Assembly (NCBI GenBank): GCA_945885645.1
Contig: CAMCYV010000007.1
Span: forward strand, 1-23,369
Length of the DNA stretch: 23,369 nucleotides
Reading direction: 5' to 3'
Origin: Bifidobacterium breve
GTDB taxonomy: Bacteria; Actinomycetota; Actinomycetes; S36-B12
The notes under the pieces were generated by a model. That model had not been told where the DNA came from. It ran no database searches and saw only the letters and a program-made list of their open reading frames with translations. A program made the position numbers and the translations under genes. Every line of letters starts with the position of its first letter. Position 1 is the first letter of the stretch. Shown here piece by piece: positions 20,615 to 23,369 of this stretch.

Positions 20615-22714
20615 TTATTCGCCGCGATTTTTAGCAACGATTTCGTCAGCGACGGCCCGAGGGACCTGCGCGTAGGAATCGAATTGCATACTGTAACTCG
20701 CACGCCCCTGGGTACGACTGCGCAGATCTCCTACGTAGCCGAACATTTCCGAGAGCGGAACAATAGCCCTGACAACTCGAGCGCCAAAGCGCTCATCCAT
20801 TGCCTGAATTTGTCCACGGCGCGAGTTCAGATCTCCAATGACGTCGCCCATGAAGTCCTCCGGAGTGGTGACTTCAACGGACATCATCGGTTCGAGAAGT
20901 GCTGGGCCAGCTAGGCGTGCGCCTTCTTTGAAGGCCATAGTTCCAGCAATTTTGAATGCAAGTTCAGATGAGTCAACATCATGGTAGGCACCGTCAAGAA
21001 GGGTGACTTTGACGTCGACCATGGGGTATCCGGCCAAGACACCGTGCTGCATGGATTCCTGTGCGCCAGCATCAACGGAAGGAATGTATTCGCGAGGAAT
21101 GCGACCACCGGTGACCTTGTTCTCGAACAGGTAGCCACCACCCTCAGCAGTGTTTGGCTCAATGGAAATCTGAATCTTTGCGAACTGTCCTGATCCACCT
21201 GTTTGCTTCTTGTGGGTGTAGTCGATCCGCTCAACCTTCTTGGTCAACGTCTCTCGGTAAGCAACCTGTGGCTTACCCACGTTTGCCTCGACCTTGAACT
21301 CGCGACGCATACGGTCAACGAGGACCTCAAGGTGAAGTTCGCCCATTCCCTCAATGATGGTCTGGCCGGTTTCTTCATTTGTGGACACGCGGAACGTGGG
21401 GTCTTCTTCAGCAAGACGCTGGATTGCCGTTCCCAACTTCTCCTGGTCACTCTTTGTCTTGGGCTCAATCGCAACCGAGATGACGGGATCCGGGAAAGTC
21501 ATCGACTCAAGGACAACCGGCTTTGCTGGATCACACAAGGTCTCACCTGTTGTGGTGTCCTTGAGTCCCATGACAGCCACGATGTCGCCAGCGCCTACCG
21601 AATCAATCTCTTCACGCTTGTTGGCGTGCATGCGATAAATCTTGCCGATCCGCTCTTTGCGGTCCTTCACACTGTTCAGTACCGCAGTACCAGTGTTCAG
21701 GCGACCCGAGTACACGCGCACGTAGGTGAGTTTTCCAAGGTGTGGGTCGGTCATGATCTTGAATGCAAGTGCGCTAAATGGCTCGTCGTCACTTGGCTGG
21801 CGCAAAATTTCGACTGATTCATCACCCATTTTGTGGCCATCAATTGCCGCGATGTCTAGGGGTGATGGAAGGTAGGAAATCACGGCGTCGAGCATTGGCT
21901 GAACACCCTTGTTTTTGAATGCTGATCCGGTCAAAACTGGGGTGAGCTTGGCTGCCAATGTTGCCCGGCGAATACCAGCCTTGATTTCTTCGACCGAGAT
22001 TGCTTCGCCGTCAAGGTACTTTTCCATGATTGCGTCATCGGCTTCACCGAGAGTCTCGATGAGCTTCTCGCGATATTCTTTGGCTTTGTCCTGCATGTCA
22101 GCGGGGATGTCTTCGATTTCGTAGTCTTCACCGATCACGGTCTCACCGCGCCAAGTGAGTGCACGCATTTCAATCAGGTCAACGACACCGATGAAGTCGG
22201 ACTCGTTACCAATCGGAAGTTGAAGAACCAAAGGAACCGCGTTGAGGCGGGAAATAATCATGTCTACACACATGTAGAAGTTTGCACCGGTGCGGTCCAA
22301 CTTGTTGATGAAACACATGCGAGGCACGCTGTAGCGGTCAGCTTGACGCCAAACGGTCTCTGACTGAGGCTCAACGCCAGCGACACCGTCGAAAACGGTT
22401 ACTGCGCCGTCAAGCACCCGAAGTGAGCGCTCAACTTCAACCGTGAAGTCAACGTGACCTGGGGTATCAATGATGTTGATCGTGTTGCCCTTCCACTCAC
22501 AGGTGGTGGCAGCTGAAGTAATTGTGATTCCACGCTCTTGCTCTTGTTCCATCCAGTCCATGGTGGCTGCGCCCTCATGCACCTCACCGATTTTGTAGTT
22601 GATACCGGTGTAGAACAAGATTCGCTCGGTGGTCGTGGTTTTGCCCGCGTCGATATGCGCCATGATCCCAATGTTGCGGACCTTGGCGAGGTCGAGGACT
22701 GTTCCAGTTGACAC
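20615..22714 (-). CDS. fusA: elongation factor G
   Basis: EF-G is the GTPase that drives translocation and, with RRF, ribosome recycling. The 699-residue product has AHIDAGKTTTTE (19-30), ERGITITSAAT (60-70), DTPGHVDF (83-90) and NKLD (137-140), then domains II-V, with GMGELHLEVLVDRMRREF in domain III and the C-terminal RSRTQGRASYSMQF. The start is GTG at 22714 with GGAG six bases upstream. It follows rpsG by 40 bp. No truncation is seen. Confidence 0.98.
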   Translation of the reverse strand: MSTGTVLDLAKVRNIGIMAHIDAGKTTTTERILFYTGINYKIGEVHEGAATMDWMEQEQERGITITSAATTCEWKGNTINIIDTPGHVDFTVEVERSLRVLDGAVTVFDGVAGVEPQSETVWRQADRYSVPRMCFINKLDRTGANFYMCVDMIISRLNAVPLVLQLPIGNESDFIGVVDLIEMRALTWRGETVIGEDYEIEDIPADMQDKAKEYREKLIETLGEADDAIMEKYLDGEAISVEEIKAGIRRATLAAKLTPVLTGSAFKNKGVQPMLDAVISYLPSPLDIAAIDGHKMGDESVEILRQPSDDEPFSALAFKIMTDPHLGKLTYVRVYSGRLNTGTAVLNSVKDRKERIGKIYRMHANKREEIDSVGAGDIVAVMGLKDTTTGETLCDPAKPVVLESMTFPDPVISVAIEPKTKSDQEKLGTAIQRLAEEDPTFRVSTNEETGQTIIEGMGELHLEVLVDRMRREFKVEANVGKPQVAYRETLTKKVERIDYTHKKQTGGSGQFAKIQISIEPNTAEGGGYLFENKVTGGRIPREYIPSVDAGAQESMQHGVLAGYPMVDVKVTLLDGAYHDVDSSELAFKIAGTMAFKEGARLAGPALLEPMMSVEVTTPEDFMGDVIGDLNSRRGQIQAMDERFGARVVRAIVPLSEMFGYVGDLRSRTQGRASYSMQFDSYAQVPRAVADEIVAKNRGE

Positions 22715-22754
22715 GAGTTTCTCCGTTTTTCTTTAGTGAAATTTAGTTGGGGTA

Positions 22755-23225
22755 TTACCAGCGGTAGTGAGCAAAAGCCTTGTTGGATTCGGCCATCTTG
22801 TGGGTGTCTTCGCGCTTCTTAACTGCCGCACCGAGACCATTGGAAGCGTCGAGGATTTCATTCATGAGGCGCTCGGTAATGGTCTTTTCGCGACGCTGGC
22901 GTGAGTAGCTCACGAGCCAACGCAATGCCAATGTGGTTGAGCGACCTGGCTTGACTTCAACAGGAACCTGGTAGGTCGCGCCACCGACGCGGCGTGAGCG
23001 AACTTCGAGGGTGGGACGAATGTTGTCCAAAGCCCGCTTGAGGGTCTGTACGGGGTCGGTATCGGTTTTTCCACGGCAACCTTCAAGAGCACCGTAAACC
23101 GCACGCTCAGCAACGGAGCGCTTTCCATCAAGTAGAACCTTGTTAATGAGCTGGGTGACAATCGGTGCTCCATAAACTGGATCAATCACGATTGGACGTT
23201 TTGGTGCGGGACCCTTACGAGGCAT
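22755..23225 (-). CDS. rpsG: 30S ribosomal protein S7
   Basis: S7 starts assembly of the 30S head and lies at the E site. The 156-residue product begins MPRKGPAPKRPIVIDPVYGA and contains KPGRSTTLALRWLVSYSRQR and the C-terminal KMAESNKAFAHYRW. Length is standard. Its ATG overlaps the rpsL stop by one base (TAATG). Confidence 0.98.
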   Translation of the reverse strand: MPRKGPAPKRPIVIDPVYGAPIVTQLINKVLLDGKRSVAERAVYGALEGCRGKTDTDPVQTLKRALDNIRPTLEVRSRRVGGATYQVPVEVKPGRSTTLALRWLVSYSRQRREKTITERLMNEILDASNGLGAAVKKREDTHKMAESNKAFAHYRW

Positions 23226-23369
23226 TAGGCCTTCTCCTTCTTTGCGCCGTAGCGGGACCGTGCCTGCTTGCGGTTCTTAACGCCCTGAGCGTCAAGTGCG
23301 CCGCGGATGACTTTGTAACGGACACCGGGAAGGTCGCGGACTCGACCACCGCGCACGAGCACAATTGAG
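23225..23369 (-). CDS. rpsL: 30S ribosomal protein S12, partial (N-terminus beyond right edge)
   Basis: The last 47 codons of S12 are present and end with TAA at 23225-23227. The residues SIVLVRGGRVRDLPGVRYKV and GVKNRKQARSRYGAKKEKA are the typical C-terminus, including the RVRDLPG loop (near the Lys88/Pro91 region linked to streptomycin resistance in other bacteria, where lysine often replaces this arginine). The other resistance region (near Lys43) is outside the window. It is the promoter-proximal gene of the str segment. Confidence 0.95.
   Translation of the reverse strand, partial: SIVLVRGGRVRDLPGVRYKVIRGALDAQGVKNRKQARSRYGAKKEKA

Noticed and set aside
1..23369. Insertion sequence, prophage or integron remnants around the DUF2252 gene
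   Set aside because: No transposase or integrase fragments, no terminal inverted repeats or target duplications were seen at 5400 or 6800.

Overview
The window is a stretch of an actinobacterial (Actinomycetota) chromosome that holds, on the minus strand, an almost unbroken translation super-cluster. Read in the direction of transcription (right to left) it starts inside rpsL and runs rpsL-rpsG-fusA-tuf (str), rpsJ-rplC-rplD-rplW-rplB-rpsS-rplV-rpsC-rplP-rpmC-rpsQ (S10), rplN-rplX-rplE-rpsN-rpsH-rplF-rplR-rpsE-rpmD-rplO-secY-adk-map (spc), then infA-rpmJ-rpsM-rpsK-rpsD-rpoA-rplQ-truA (alpha), and ends in a partial cupin gene cut by the left edge. The placement rests on the zinc-type S14, the four-cysteine S4, the long acidic tails of L17 and RpoA, the Lys/Ala-rich tail of L22, the infA-rpmJ-rpsM order and the protein sequences themselves. 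Having str joined directly to S10 would suit a compact genome, but I cannot name a genus.

Packing is very tight. Many genes overlap by 1 nt (TAATG) or 4 nt (ATGA/GTGA), so translational coupling is likely throughout. Several starts are GTG (fusA, tuf, rplD, rplN, secY, rpoA). The few longer gaps contain hairpins: fusA/tuf, tuf/rpsJ, rpsQ/rplN, rpsD/rpoA, a cluster of five between rpmJ and rpsM, and a very strong one at the 5' end of truA. These are candidate attenuators, processing sites or r-protein binding sites.

One gene breaks the pattern. A DUF2252-family gene (5415-6800, plus strand) sits between map and infA. It converges on map with only 9 bp between the stop codons and diverges from infA across a 413-bp region with inverted and direct repeats. 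It therefore lies antisense inside an otherwise one-way ribosomal cluster.

The points most worth a second look are: truA has no ATG, GTG or TTG that could give an intact N-terminus, but has a CTG preceded by an ideal AAGGAG and lies in the same frame as rplQ; the hairpin inside the truA 5' region; the hairpin array before rpsM; the antisense DUF2252 gene with its repeat-rich upstream region; and an unusual G5 motif in EF-Tu. I see no mobile element, CRISPR array, tRNA or rRNA. Most of the window is ordinary and highly conserved; I do not see a clear undescribed multi-gene system.
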